A stretch of 64,000 nucleotides of DNA from an uncultured Oscillospiraceae bacterium. GTDB taxonomy: Bacteria; Bacillota; Clostridia; Oscillospirales; Oscillospiraceae. The stretch lies in NCBI GenBank assembly GCA_947168655.1, contig CAMVMU010000003.1, forward strand, positions 1-64,000, written 5' to 3'. How positions within the stretch are numbered: the stretch's first letter is position 1; each line of letters opens with the position of its first letter. Shown here one piece after another: positions 7,831 through 16,800 of the stretch. Below the pieces are notes generated by a model. The model did no database searches. It was not told the origin of the DNA and was given only the letters and a program-made list of their open reading frames with translations. A program made the translations under genes and the position numbers.

Positions 7831-9332
7831 TGGATAAAGAGTTGTCGCTCATTGCATACTGGGAAAAATTTCGTGAAGAGATTAAAAAACTGAGAAATTG
7901 GTGCAACGACACCTTTCTGGATTATGACCAATTATTGAAAACGATAGCGAATATTTTAGGATATAAGGCGATAGGCTGCATCGTGGCCAACGATATCGGA
8001 AAGGCGTTGGAATGGGTGCAAAACAGCAAAAGCGGAGGCGGAAAGTATTCAGAAGCAACCATGCAAAAATTCCGGGCCGTGCTTTGGGATCTGTTTTTAT
8101 TTGCAGCAAATCGAGGGGATGCCACGAATGTTATGAAATATTTCCATGCGCCTCGATTGTCGTCATCGGAATATAAAAATGATATGGATTTAATTGCGGA
8201 TTTCTTCAACCCCGATGCAGATCTGACAAAGGTCAGGGCGCAAATGCAAAACCTTCGTGATCGCAAGCCGTATCTAATGAGGTCACTGTCGATCGAAAAA
8301 AGACTGCTTCTTGTGGGTAGAATAATTAAGCATATTGAGAAAGATGGCAGGTATGTTTGTCTGGCAATTATGCTGTTCACTGGCCTTCGTCCTGCAGAAG
8401 CAAGGGCCATCTGCTGGGAGGATATACACCCCTTCGTGGATCGATCAGATGCGTTCTATCTCACGGTCGATAAAATTCTCAACAAAAAGGGCGAAGTTTT
8501 GGAGAAGACCAAGACCGGTAACGGATATCGCAGAGTTCCGATTCACATAGAACTGCTCAACGTCCTTAATCGCCGTCGAGCCTATATCCAGAAAAAGACA
8601 GGGAAAGAACCAACCGGATATATTTGTTGTAAAGATGACCATCTAGGCGAGCCTGTATGGGATTATGAACTCGCTTCTGTAGGAGATCAGGTAATGAACA
8701 AAGAGCTTCTTGGGGAAGAAATCATCATTGGATGTGCGCTGGACATGTGCGATGAATTGTCCGGAAACACACAAGAAGAAAAAGACAGTGATGTGTTCGA
8801 CCACTTCACTCTCTACGTGCTGAGACGCAACTTCATGACTTGGATGGAGGCAGAGACAGAACTGGATGAAATGGAGAAAAACTACCTAATGGGTCACTCG
8901 ATGGTAGACAACGAGAAGGATATGAGACCCGAGTACAACAGTGAAGATAAGCTTTTGGCTATGCTGGATAAGATGAATCGATTCGCGATTCGCAAAGAGG
9001 ATCACTTTGATCTTGTTACGCGAAAACTGACCGCAGATAGCGTTGTATTTGGGACTGGAAATGGTATTAATCGGCTCGAAATCTCCGCGGAAGATTGTAA
9101 AGATGGAGCTACTGTAGAAATCAGCGCCCATCTGGAGGAACCAAACGATGCTATCATGTTGTATTCCTTGCGTCCAACGCGTAATACATATGGGATGATC
9201 ACAGTTGATTCGGTGACAACCGAGGAGCATATAGTATCAAGACCGCATAAGGAAATCAATTTGCAGTTCGACAATTGGTGCGCAATTACTAACGCGAAAA
9301 AAAGGAAAAAGGAGAAAGAACAAAACAAATAA
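7830..9332 (+). CDS. Tyrosine recombinase, likely active (second of a pair)
   Basis: 500 aa, with AAAGGAGGTGAGG ahead of the ATG that overlaps the previous stop. An N-terminal helical DNA-binding part (1-160) precedes a catalytic domain with LFTGLRPAEARAI (box I Arg near 187), a Lys in KTGNGYRRVPIH (near 230), LYVLRRNFMTW (box II Arg near 330, with Tyr where His is usual), LMGHS (near 354) and the candidate nucleophile in RPEYNSEDK (near 368). A C-terminal extension of about 120 residues with beta-rich sequence follows and ends in a Lys-rich tail, which is unusual for the family. It is the best candidate for moving the element, together with its incomplete partner. The hairpin after the stop ends the unit. 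Confidence 0.85.
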   Translation: MDKELSLIAYWEKFREEIKKLRNWCNDTFLDYDQLLKTIANILGYKAIGCIVANDIGKALEWVQNSKSGGGKYSEATMQKFRAVLWDLFLFAANRGDATNVMKYFHAPRLSSSEYKNDMDLIADFFNPDADLTKVRAQMQNLRDRKPYLMRSLSIEKRLLLVGRIIKHIEKDGRYVCLAIMLFTGLRPAEARAICWEDIHPFVDRSDAFYLTVDKILNKKGEVLEKTKTGNGYRRVPIHIELLNVLNRRRAYIQKKTGKEPTGYICCKDDHLGEPVWDYELASVGDQVMNKELLGEEIIIGCALDMCDELSGNTQEEKDSDVFDHFTLYVLRRNFMTWMEAETELDEMEKNYLMGHSMVDNEKDMRPEYNSEDKLLAMLDKMNRFAIRKEDHFDLVTRKLTADSVVFGTGNGINRLEISAEDCKDGATVEISAHLEEPNDAIMLYSLRPTRNTYGMITVDSVTTEEHIVSRPHKEINLQFDNWCAITNAKKRKKEKEQNK

Positions 9333-9336
9333 ATGG

Positions 9337-9379
9337 AGACGAGAAAAGGTGGGTAATACATACCCACCTTTTCATCTCG
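9337..9379. terminator. Bidirectional terminator after the tyrosine-recombinase pair
   Basis: CGAGAAAAGGTGGGTA and TACCCACCTTTTCATCTCG pair around a short loop. It lies five bases after the stop of the second recombinase and also faces the end of the minus-strand HD gene. Confidence 0.85.
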
Positions 9380-9458
9380 GCCTGTAATCTGGTTGTCATG
9401 TGCTTTTGCTTTTGGGGAAAATCCATGTGGCCATCGGTTTTGTCGACTACAATCGCGT

Positions 9459-10496
9459 TTATCCGCAAAGCACGTTCAGATACATCCCGTTGAACTTGAT
9501 CTTCGCGCCCGAGGCGTCAGTGGTGATGGCATCATTCTCAAGGAGTTCGTCGAGACTTGTGAGCTGGGCTTCCACGTCGTCGACGATATGCACCAGCAGC
9601 GCGCACAGCGTGCGGGGGTTCTCTCCGAATTCCCCGTGGTGCTGCAGCACCACGCTGCAAATCATGTAGAAGAACTCCTCGTCGTACAGGTCAGAGATCA
9701 TCTGCTTGTATGCCAGAAGGTGCTCAAAGCCGAGGCCCCTGTGGGTCAGGAAGGAGTTGGCCTGATACACGCCATCGTGCATCTCATAGATCTTCCCGAT
9801 GTCGTGCAGCGCCAGGCCGATCACCATAAGGTCATTGACCTTCTCGTTATCCAGAAAGGCATATGCGCCTTTGATGCCGTTGTAGACACGGATGCACTTT
9901 GCGGTATGTGCCAGCAGGCCGGAGGCACAGTTATCGTGATGGGAATATGCTGCGTACTCCTTAACAAGGCGTACGCTCACGAAGTCTTTGTAGTCCATAT
10001 GCATGACCGCGCGGATCACGGACATCGCGTTTTCGGAGATCCCGCTTGCATCCAGAGCCTTTTTGAACTCTGCAACAATTTCCTTTTCGGAATATTTGTG
10101 GTAGACAAACACATCCGGATCGTATTCGTCCGTGTCCGAGATGCTGCTGATAACCAGCCCGTACTTAGACAGGGTATAGCTGATTCGAACCACATGGGGC
10201 TGCGCGTCAGTGGGAAGCTGCTCGAAATACTCGTACGCGGACGAGCTGTTCCAAACGTTAAACTTGGCTTCTTCCTGGTTCACGATGGTGCCGGAGAACT
10301 TGGGTTTGCCGGAGCAGGTGGTGCCCTGGTTGAAATTCTTGAGAAGGACAATGCCTTCCCCACGGATCTCGGCAGGTGAACCGCCGAGATCTGCGGCGCG
10401 CTGGATTTCAAGAAGTTTCTTGTTCACTTCAGAAATCACGATCGGAGCGGAATCATTCGTTTCCACATCCGCAAAAGTAAACGTTGTATTTGACAT
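9459..10496 (-). CDS. HD-domain protein resembling YhaM-type 3'-5' exoribonuclease
   Basis: 345 aa from MSNTTFTFAD, chosen for its AAAGGAGG site; the longer ORF start in the track runs back into the recombinase gene. The C-terminal half has the YhaM-like HD domain: LLAHTAKC (near 195), ALHDIGKIYEM (near 230), then THRGLGFEH and VVLQHHGEFG, giving the His and Asp residues of a two-metal HD site. The N-terminal part, with a strand-rich region, could be an OB-like nucleic-acid-binding domain as in YhaM. Known YhaM degrades RNA or single-stranded DNA from the 3' end. It lies 43 bases downstream of the serine recombinase and is probably co-transcribed, so a role in processing DNA or RNA of the element is plausible. 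Confidence 0.75.
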   Translation of the reverse strand: MSNTTFTFADVETNDSAPIVISEVNKKLLEIQRAADLGGSPAEIRGEGIVLLKNFNQGTTCSGKPKFSGTIVNQEEAKFNVWNSSSAYEYFEQLPTDAQPHVVRISYTLSKYGLVISSISDTDEYDPDVFVYHKYSEKEIVAEFKKALDASGISENAMSVIRAVMHMDYKDFVSVRLVKEYAAYSHHDNCASGLLAHTAKCIRVYNGIKGAYAFLDNEKVNDLMVIGLALHDIGKIYEMHDGVYQANSFLTHRGLGFEHLLAYKQMISDLYDEEFFYMICSVVLQHHGEFGENPRTLCALLVHIVDDVEAQLTSLDELLENDAITTDASGAKIKFNGMYLNVLCG

Positions 10497-10539
10497 GAAA
10501 AATCCTCCTTTGTAATAAGCGAAGTCCTTGTGGGCTGCA

Positions 10540-12003
10540 TTACACAGCCCACTTGACCTCTGCGCTGTTTTCGGATACTTCGATCCGCTCGATGAACTGG
10601 GCGGCAACGGCCTTCTTCTCCTCAAAGGACAGCTCGCAAAATACCAGCCTGTCCGGCAGGGAGGGACGGGTTGCTTCCCGCTTTCGCTCCTCCAGCAGCT
10701 GCTTGCGCTCCTTTTCCAGACGCGCAAGCGCCCGCTGGAGATAGGCATTGGACATGTCCTCGCTCTCCGCGAAGGCGTCCATCAGACGATCGGCCCGGCG
10801 GTCCAGCTCGTCCAGCTTGGCGGCATAGACGTCCTTCTCCGGGGCAGCCGTCTCAACGGGACATTCCGACAGCAGCTTGTCCAGTTCCAGAGCCACAGCC
10901 TCCTCCAGCTCCGTCAGATCCACGTGGATGGAGGCGTCACAGTGCGCGGTGTTGTAGCGCCCGCTGCAGATCATCCAGCGGTACTGCTTCTCCGTCTGAA
11001 TCTTGATGCTGTATCCGCACTTGGCGCACTTCAACAGCCCGCTGAGCCAGGTGTGCTTGCCCTTTCCGGCGTTGCCGATCTGGGCGTTGCGCTGCAGCTT
11101 TTCCTGACACCGCAGCCAGAGCTGAGAGGGCACGAGCCCGACGCTGCCCAGCACCACCAGCGTGTGCTGGCGGACGTCGGTGTACTTGCGCTCATTTGCC
11201 TCCCGCTTGCCGTAGAGGAAGGCATTGTGCGTACCGTCGAATGCGCCTTCCGGGGCGTCCACATGGACGCCCATAGCTCTGTAGTGGAGATACACCTGCT
11301 CGTCGGCCATAACGTAGACAGGGTTATGGAGAATGCGGGACAGACTGACGTTGTCCCAAAAGGCACGCTTGGCACAGGGAATGCCCCGGTCGTTCAGCTT
11401 GCGGACGATACTGCCCAGAGAGGCGTCCTCCTGGGCGTATTCCTGGAAGATGAACTGTACCACCTTGCTGGTCTCATCATCGGGGAAAAGCGTGGGGACA
11501 ACTCGCCCGTTGGCGTCGTGGCTGCGTCCGATCCCGTAGCCGTAGGGCGCGGGCCCGCCGGGCCACGCGCCACTGGCGGCACGGGAGATGTAATTGTCGT
11601 GGACGCGCTCAGAGGTGGTTTCCCGCTCCAGCTGGGCGAAGACCATGATGATGTGGAGCATGGCTCTGCCCATGGGCGTCGCCGTGTCAAAGTTCTCGGT
11701 GACAGACACAAACTCCACCTGGTGCTCCTGCAGGACCTTCCACAGCTGGCTGAAGTCGGCGATGGAGCGGGAGAACCGGTCCAGACGGTAGACGTAGAGC
11801 TTCTGGATCTTGTCCGCCTTGATGTCGTTCAACAGCCTCTGAAAGTCGGGGCGCGCCGTATTTTTGCCGGAGTAGCCCCGGTCCTGATAGAGCCGGATGT
11901 CATCGGTGCTGGCTGCCCGCCGGCACAGCTCCTGCTGCCCCTGAATGGAGAGGCTGTTTTTCTTCTCGATGGACTGGCGGGCATAGATGGCTTCGTACCG
12001 CAT
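10540..12003 (-). CDS. Large serine recombinase (resolvase/integrase family)
   Basis: 487 aa. The N-terminal resolvase domain is clear: YARQS (nucleophile Ser near 11), RGYSGKNTARPDFQRLL, YRLDRFSRSIADF and the AQLERETTSERV helix. A recombinase domain and a zinc-ribbon-like segment with Cys pairs (LLKCAKCGYS, WMICSGRYNTAHC) follow near 310-350, then a coiled C-terminus. This is the TnpX/TndX-type layout used for integration and excision of mobile elements at short sites. Its base composition is visibly more G+C-rich than the tyrosine-recombinase region next door, suggesting separate origins. It starts four bases after a small upstream gene ends. It may move the whole element, a sub-element, or be a resident from an earlier insertion. 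Confidence 0.9.
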   Translation of the reverse strand: MRYEAIYARQSIEKKNSLSIQGQQELCRRAASTDDIRLYQDRGYSGKNTARPDFQRLLNDIKADKIQKLYVYRLDRFSRSIADFSQLWKVLQEHQVEFVSVTENFDTATPMGRAMLHIIMVFAQLERETTSERVHDNYISRAASGAWPGGPAPYGYGIGRSHDANGRVVPTLFPDDETSKVVQFIFQEYAQEDASLGSIVRKLNDRGIPCAKRAFWDNVSLSRILHNPVYVMADEQVYLHYRAMGVHVDAPEGAFDGTHNAFLYGKREANERKYTDVRQHTLVVLGSVGLVPSQLWLRCQEKLQRNAQIGNAGKGKHTWLSGLLKCAKCGYSIKIQTEKQYRWMICSGRYNTAHCDASIHVDLTELEEAVALELDKLLSECPVETAAPEKDVYAAKLDELDRRADRLMDAFAESEDMSNAYLQRALARLEKERKQLLEERKREATRPSLPDRLVFCELSFEEKKAVAAQFIERIEVSENSAEVKWAV

Positions 12004-12006
12004 GGC

Positions 12007-12222
12007 TTACGCGCTCCGACGCCGGACGCCCTTTGCCTTCTCACGCTGGGCGCGAATTAGCGCCAGGCAGATCCGCTGTCTGTCACGTACCTCGCTGCGG
12101 CGGGCGTCCTCATCGGCATGGCTGGGGTGCGTGTGCTTGATTTCCATAGGCGACCCTCCTCGGTCAAGCCTATGAGCGGCCGCGGCGGATAATTCCACGA
12201 CCGTGGGAGTCTTTGATAACAT
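12007..12222 (-). CDS. Small 71-aa protein upstream of the serine recombinase
   Basis: Starts at MLSKTPTVVELSAAAAHRL with GAAAGGAGTGGG seven to ten bases upstream, a much better site than the longer in-frame ORF. The protein is polar and rich in Arg and His toward the C-terminus (RRSEVRDRQRICLALIRAQRE), which could be a helix that contacts DNA or the recombinase. It is the first gene of the serine-recombinase operon and could be an excisionase-like partner; I do not recognise it. Confidence 0.6.
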   Translation of the reverse strand: MLSKTPTVVELSAAAAHRLDRGGSPMEIKHTHPSHADEDARRSEVRDRQRICLALIRAQREKAKGVRRRSA

Positions 12223-12450
12223 AAAAGACCCACTCCTTTCGTTTCGAAATGAAACAAAAACGCCGTGCAGGTGTAATGATCCTACACAGCGTGAAAGAGA
12301 GTGCGTCTCTAAAAACTCCTTGCACATTTGGGCTGATATGGGTATAATAAGCCCAACGGTGCGGGGAATCCCGTTGCATAGGTGGTCGCTTCACCTTTGC
12401 AGGCAGTAGAGAGGTACCAGCTCTCTGCTGCTGCCGTTGTTTTTGTTTTG
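12223..12450 (-). promoter_or_regulatory. Structured 5' leader of the serine-recombinase operon
   Basis: About 230 bases of transcript lie between the promoter and the first start codon. On the minus strand at least four hairpins can form in series: AGAGAG/CTCTCT within GCAG/CTGC, GGTG/CACC, CAACGG/CCGTTG, and GGGCT/AGCCC around TTATTATACCCATATC. Such a stack before an operon suggests attenuation or a regulatory RNA. No riboswitch class is recognised. Together with 12451-12570 this covers the gene-free stretch here. Confidence 0.5.
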
Positions 12451-12458
12451 TAAGGTGA

Positions 12459-12486
12459 GTATAACACATATGGGCCCATATGTCAA
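12459..12486 (-). promoter_or_regulatory. Promoter with an 18-bp palindromic operator between -35 and -10
   Basis: Minus strand: TTGACA, a 16-base spacer, TTATAC. The spacer is filled by the perfect palindrome ACATATGGGCCCATATGT (12466-12483). A dimeric repressor bound there would block polymerase completely. The RHH protein encoded just downstream in the other direction (12571) is the nearest candidate. Confidence 0.8.
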
Positions 12487-12570
12487 CATGCTTTTTGAAA
12501 TTTTTATTGTGGATTTGAAATTGTTTTTGTGATATACTTTTTCCACTTACAGAAAGCGGAGGCGGAGATT

Positions 12571-12789
12571 ATGAATAAGACGTCTGAATCCGTGCTACGC
12601 GCGGTTAAGAAGTACCAGCAGGAAAAGCTGGAGGAGATCAAATTCCGCGTTCCCAAAGGGGAAAAGGCCCGAATCCAGGCATATGCCAAGGCAAACGGAG
12701 AGTCCACCAACGCGTTTATCTATCGCGTTGTCTGCCAAGAAATGGACGGCGGTGCTGTTGCTCAGGAAGGAACAAAAGAGGACGAGTAA
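12571..12789 (+). CDS. Ribbon-helix-helix (Arc/CopG-type) regulator
   Basis: 72 aa from MNKTSESVLRAVKKYQ with GGAGGCGGAG just ahead; the track start is 14 codons further up. The segment IKFRVPKGEKARIQAYAKANGESTNAFIYRVV matches the RHH pattern: a strand (IKFRVP) followed by two helices. Such proteins bind palindromic or repeated operators as dimers of dimers. It is divergent from the serine-recombinase operon, whose promoter carries an 18-bp palindrome, so it probably controls that operon and itself. Confidence 0.75.
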   Translation: MNKTSESVLRAVKKYQQEKLEEIKFRVPKGEKARIQAYAKANGESTNAFIYRVVCQEMDGGAVAQEGTKEDE

Positions 12790-12810
12790 AACGGGCCCCA
12801 CTGTAATATG

Positions 12811-12854
12811 AAAAATAGGCCATGAGATGGGAGTGCATCTCATGGCCTATTTTG
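12811..12854. terminator. Bidirectional terminator between RHH and XRE genes
   Basis: AAAATAGGCCATGAGATG pairs with CATCTCATGGCCTATTTT around GGAGTG, an 18-bp perfect stem with A and T runs on both sides. It serves the plus-strand RHH gene and the minus-strand XRE gene. Confidence 0.9.
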
Positions 12855-12856
12855 TT

Positions 12857-13096
12857 TTACGGTTCCAAATTGTCTTCAGCAAAGAGAGAAGATCGGAAGA
12901 ACTCACTGATGTCAATATCCAGTCCTTGACACAACTCGTGGATGATTCGCAGTTTGACAGAGTCATAGGAGCAATTGATGACGTTTCCAATGGTCGACTT
13001 GGGGACGCCGCTTTTCATATAGAGTTGATATTGTGTCATCCCGCGTTCCTTGAGGAGCTCACTGAGCCGCATGCTGACGGCTTCATTTAACTGCAT
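12857..13096 (-). CDS. Short XRE-family helix-turn-helix regulator
   Basis: 79 aa consisting of little more than one HTH_3 domain: LSELLKERGMTQYQLYMKSGVPKSTIGNVIN gives helices 1-4 with the recognition helix near PKSTIGNVI. It is divergent from the SLOG gene and the defence operon, with two 13-bp direct repeats in the gap, so it probably represses one or both promoters. Confidence 0.85.
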   Translation of the reverse strand: MQLNEAVSMRLSELLKERGMTQYQLYMKSGVPKSTIGNVINCSYDSVKLRIIHELCQGLDIDISEFFRSSLFAEDNLEP

Positions 13097-13112
13097 AGTA
13101 TCACCACACGTT

Positions 13113-13172
13113 CCTGTAATTGTACCATTATTATAGGTTGCGTGGTGTGTAAATTAGTCCCTGTAACTGTAC
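13113..13172. promoter_or_regulatory. Pair of direct repeats between the XRE and SLOG genes, candidate operators
   Basis: CCTGTAATTGTAC at 13113-13125 and CCTGTAACTGTAC at 13160-13172 differ at one position and lie 47 bases apart (about 4.5 helical turns). The right copy also has partial dyad symmetry (AGTCC...GTACT). They sit in the divergent control region and suit a short XRE repressor. Confidence 0.5.
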
Positions 13173-13214
13173 TAATCCGGACAATCGTGTTACACTTTGC
13201 CTGGAGGCGATGAA

Positions 13215-13700
13215 ATGACTGACTTGCGTAATAAGACGTGCTGCTTTACGGGACACAGGGATATACCGGAGAGGGATCGTGTGCAAATATGCCAACGAGC
13301 CGAAAGGATTATTCGGCAGCTTTACAGCCGAGGCGTTCGTTATTTTGGCGTGGGTGGAGCAATTGGCTTTGACACCATGATGGCCAATCTGCTGATGGAA
13401 CTGCGCAAAAAGGATCTTCCGGACATCAAGGTGATTCTGGTCAAACCCTTTGAGGGCTATACAAGCAGATGGAGCAACGAACAGAGGAAACAGTATGAAG
13501 CGCTGCTGCCACAGTATGACAAGGTGGTATGTGTGTCAGATTCTCCCGGCCGCCAGGCCTACCTGGCCCGTAATCGCCATATTGTAAAGCATTCCGCCTT
13601 TTGCATTGCCTACTGTACCCGTGCCACCGGCGGAACAGCATATACGGTGGAATACGCTTGGCAGCTGGGCGTGACGGTTTATAATGTGGCAGAGATGTGA
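13215..13700 (+). CDS. SLOG/DUF1273-like Rossmann-fold protein
   Basis: 161 aa from MTDLRNKTCCFTGHRDIP, chosen because GGAGG lies seven bases upstream; the track start precedes that site. CCFTGHRDIP, FGVGGAIGFDTMMA and the later GGTAYTVEYAWQLG segment match the DUF1273/YoqJ group of SLOG proteins, related to DprA and LOG-type nucleotide-binding folds. SLOG proteins are common in phage, plasmids and anti-phage systems, where some bind signalling nucleotides. It is the first plus-strand gene before the large defence operon (128 bases ahead), so a sensing or regulatory role there is possible. Confidence 0.75.
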   Translation: MTDLRNKTCCFTGHRDIPERDRVQICQRAERIIRQLYSRGVRYFGVGGAIGFDTMMANLLMELRKKDLPDIKVILVKPFEGYTSRWSNEQRKQYEALLPQYDKVVCVSDSPGRQAYLARNRHIVKHSAFCIAYCTRATGGTAYTVEYAWQLGVTVYNVAEM

Positions 13701-13828
13701 GTTTTTGAAATCATATAATTCTCAAAGATAAAGCATGGAGTTTTTTGATTATTTGTGCTAAAATGACAAAATAAGACATAATGGGATTATATAACGTGTT
13801 ACAAGACAGAAAAACCGGGGTGAGCAGC

Positions 13829-16800
13829 GTGGAAATACTCGACAACATTAACCGCACGATGCGTGATGAACTGCTGACATCGATCAAAGGTGGCAGCAAG
13901 GTATCTATTGCTGCGGCGTATTTTTCCATTTATGCCTATCAGGAGCTTCGTGACCAGCTGGAGAGAGTTGACCAGCTCCGTTTCATTTTTACATCCCCCA
14001 CATTTTTGAAAGAAAAAGCGGAAAAGGCACGGCGTGAATTCTATATTCCCAGGCTGAACCGTGAGCGCAGTATCTACGGAACAGAATTTGAAATCCGCCT
14101 CAGAAACGAATTGACGCAGAGAGCCCTTGCCAAGGAGTGCGCAGACTGGATCCGCCGGAAAGCCGTATTCAAATCCAATGTCACACAGGAGCGGATGATG
14201 GGATTCATGACGGTGGACGAGGCGTCCTACATGCCAATCAACGGTTTTACCACTGTGGATCTGGGCTGTGAGCGCGGTAATAACGTATATTATCCCGTCC
14301 AGAAAACGGAAAGCTATGAAAATGGCCGCTACTTTCTCAAGCTCTTTGATGAGATCTGGGCAGACAGTCATCGCCTGGAGGACGTGACGGATATTGTCAT
14401 TGAGAGCATTTCAGTCGCCTACAAAGAGAACTCCCCTGAGTTTATCTACTTTTTCACCCTGTATAATATTTTCAATGAGTTTCTGGAGGACATTTCCGAG
14501 GATGTCCTGCCCAACGAGGCTACCGGATTCAAGCAGAGCAAAATCTGGAATCTTCTCTATAACTTCCAGAAGGACGCTGCGCTGGCAATTATCAATAAGC
14601 TTGAAAAATACAATGGCTGCATTTTAGCGGACAGTGTGGGCCTGGGCAAAACCTTTACAGCTCTCGCGGTCATCAAGTACTACGAAAACCGCAACAAATC
14701 CGTGCTGGTGCTTTGTCCCAAGAAGCTGTCTGAGAACTGGAATACATATAAAAGCAACTACACCAACAACCCCATTGCCGCTGACCGATTGGGGTATGAT
14801 GTGCTGTTCCACACAGACCTGTCGAGAGATAGGGGCCAGTCCAACGGCATCGATCTTGCGCGTATCAACTGGGGCAACTATGACCTGGTTGTGATCGATG
14901 AAAGCCATAACTTCCGCAACGGCGGCGATGTTTCCGGTGAAGATGACCGGGAAAACCGCTACTTGCGTCTTATGAATCGTGTGGTGCGTGCAGGCGTCAA
15001 GACCAAGGTTTTGATGCTCTCTGCCACGCCGGTCAACAACCGGTTCAATGACTTGAAAAACCAGCTCGCCCTTGCATATGAGGGCAACTCCGAATACATT
15101 AACCGCCAACTGAATACAACCAAATCTATTGATGAGATTTTCCGCAGTGCGCAGAAATCCTTTAACGCGTGGAGCAAGCACCCCGCAGAGGAACGAACCA
15201 CAGATGCTCTGCTGAAAACACTGGACTTCGACTTCTTCGAGGTGCTGGACAGTGTGACCATTGCCCGCTCCAGAAAGCATATCCGGAAGTATTACAATAC
15301 AGAGGATATCGGCACGTTCCCGGAACGGTTGAAGCCGATCTCCAAAAGCCCGCATCTCACCGATCTGAGCGATGCCATCAATTATAATCAGATTTACGGC
15401 ACGCTGAATTTACTTCATCTGACCATTTATACCCCCTCCAATTATATCCTGCCTTCCCGTGTCGCAAAGTATCAGGAGCTTACCCATAATGTGGGAACAA
15501 GCCTGACCCAAAGAGGTCGTGAGCAGGGTATCCGCCGCCTGATGAGCATCAACCTTCTCAAACGGCTGGAGAGCTCGGTCTATGCCTTTCAGCTGACGGT
15601 AGACAGGATCCGGAACTACATTGACTCCACCATCCGCGCCATCGACATGTACCGCGATGGACAGATGTCTTTGGAGCTGTATGAAATCTCCCAGGCAGAC
15701 GATTTTGACTACGATGATCAGAACAGCGACCTGTTCTCCGTCGGAAAGAAAGTCCGCATTGATCTGGGGGACATGGACTACGTTTCCTGGCGCAGAGAGC
15801 TTGCAGAGGACAGTGAAAACCTCGAGCTGCTTTCCCTGATGATCAAGGATATCACGCCGGAGCACGATTCCAAGCTTCAGGCTCTGCTGGAGTTGATCGA
15901 CGAGAAGATGGCGCATCCCATCAACCCCGGCAACAAAAAGCTGCTGATCTTTACGGCGTTTTCCGACACCGCCGACTATCTCTATGCCCATGTCAGCGCA
16001 TACGTCAAGGAGCATTATGGGCTTTCCACTGGTGAGATCACCGGCACCGTTGACGGAAAAACCACCATCCCCAAATTACATGCCGATCTGAATACGGTGC
16101 TGACCTGCTTCTCGCCCATATCCAAGAGCCGTGATACTTTGAATCTCAAAACAAACGCGGATCTGGATGTGCTGATTGCCACCGACTGCATCTCCGAAGG
16201 ACAAAACCTGCAAGACTGCGACTACCTGATCAATTACGATATCCACTGGAACCCTGTGCGGATTATACAGCGCTTTGGCCGTATTGACCGTATTGGCAGC
16301 CGAAATGCCTATATCCAGCTGGTCAACTTCTGGCCCGATATGGATCTGGATGAGTATATCAACTTGAAGGCACGAGTCGAGACCCGCATGAAGATTTCTG
16401 TCATGACCTCCACCGGCGACGATAACTTGATCAGTGCCGAGGAGAAGGGTGATCTGGAGTATCGCCGCGCCCAGCTGAAGCGTCTGCGTGACGAGGTGGT
16501 GGACATCGAGGATATGTCCAGCGGAATCTCCATTATGGACCTGGGACTGAATGAATTCCGGCTGGATCTGCTGGAGTACATGAAGCACCACGATGACGTG
16601 GAGCGCACCCCCTTTGGCATGAGTGCCGTGGTACCTGCCACGGAGGAATGTCCGCCCGGTGTGATCTTCGTGCTGAAGAATGTCAACAGCGGGGTCAACA
16701 TCGGCAACCAGAACCGCATCCACCCCTTTTACATGGTTTATATTGACGTCAATGGGCAGGTGGTCTGCGACTATCTGGATCCCAAACGGATGCTGGACAC

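Noticed and set aside
6256-9332. Tn554-type TnpA/TnpB/TnpC set
   Set aside because: There are two and not three genes, the first lacks key residues, and long inverted ends as seen here are not a feature of Tn554.
9393-10379. 328-aa plus-strand ORF opposite the HD gene
   Set aside because: Antisense shadow; the minus strand encodes a well-formed HD domain with a good ribosome site.
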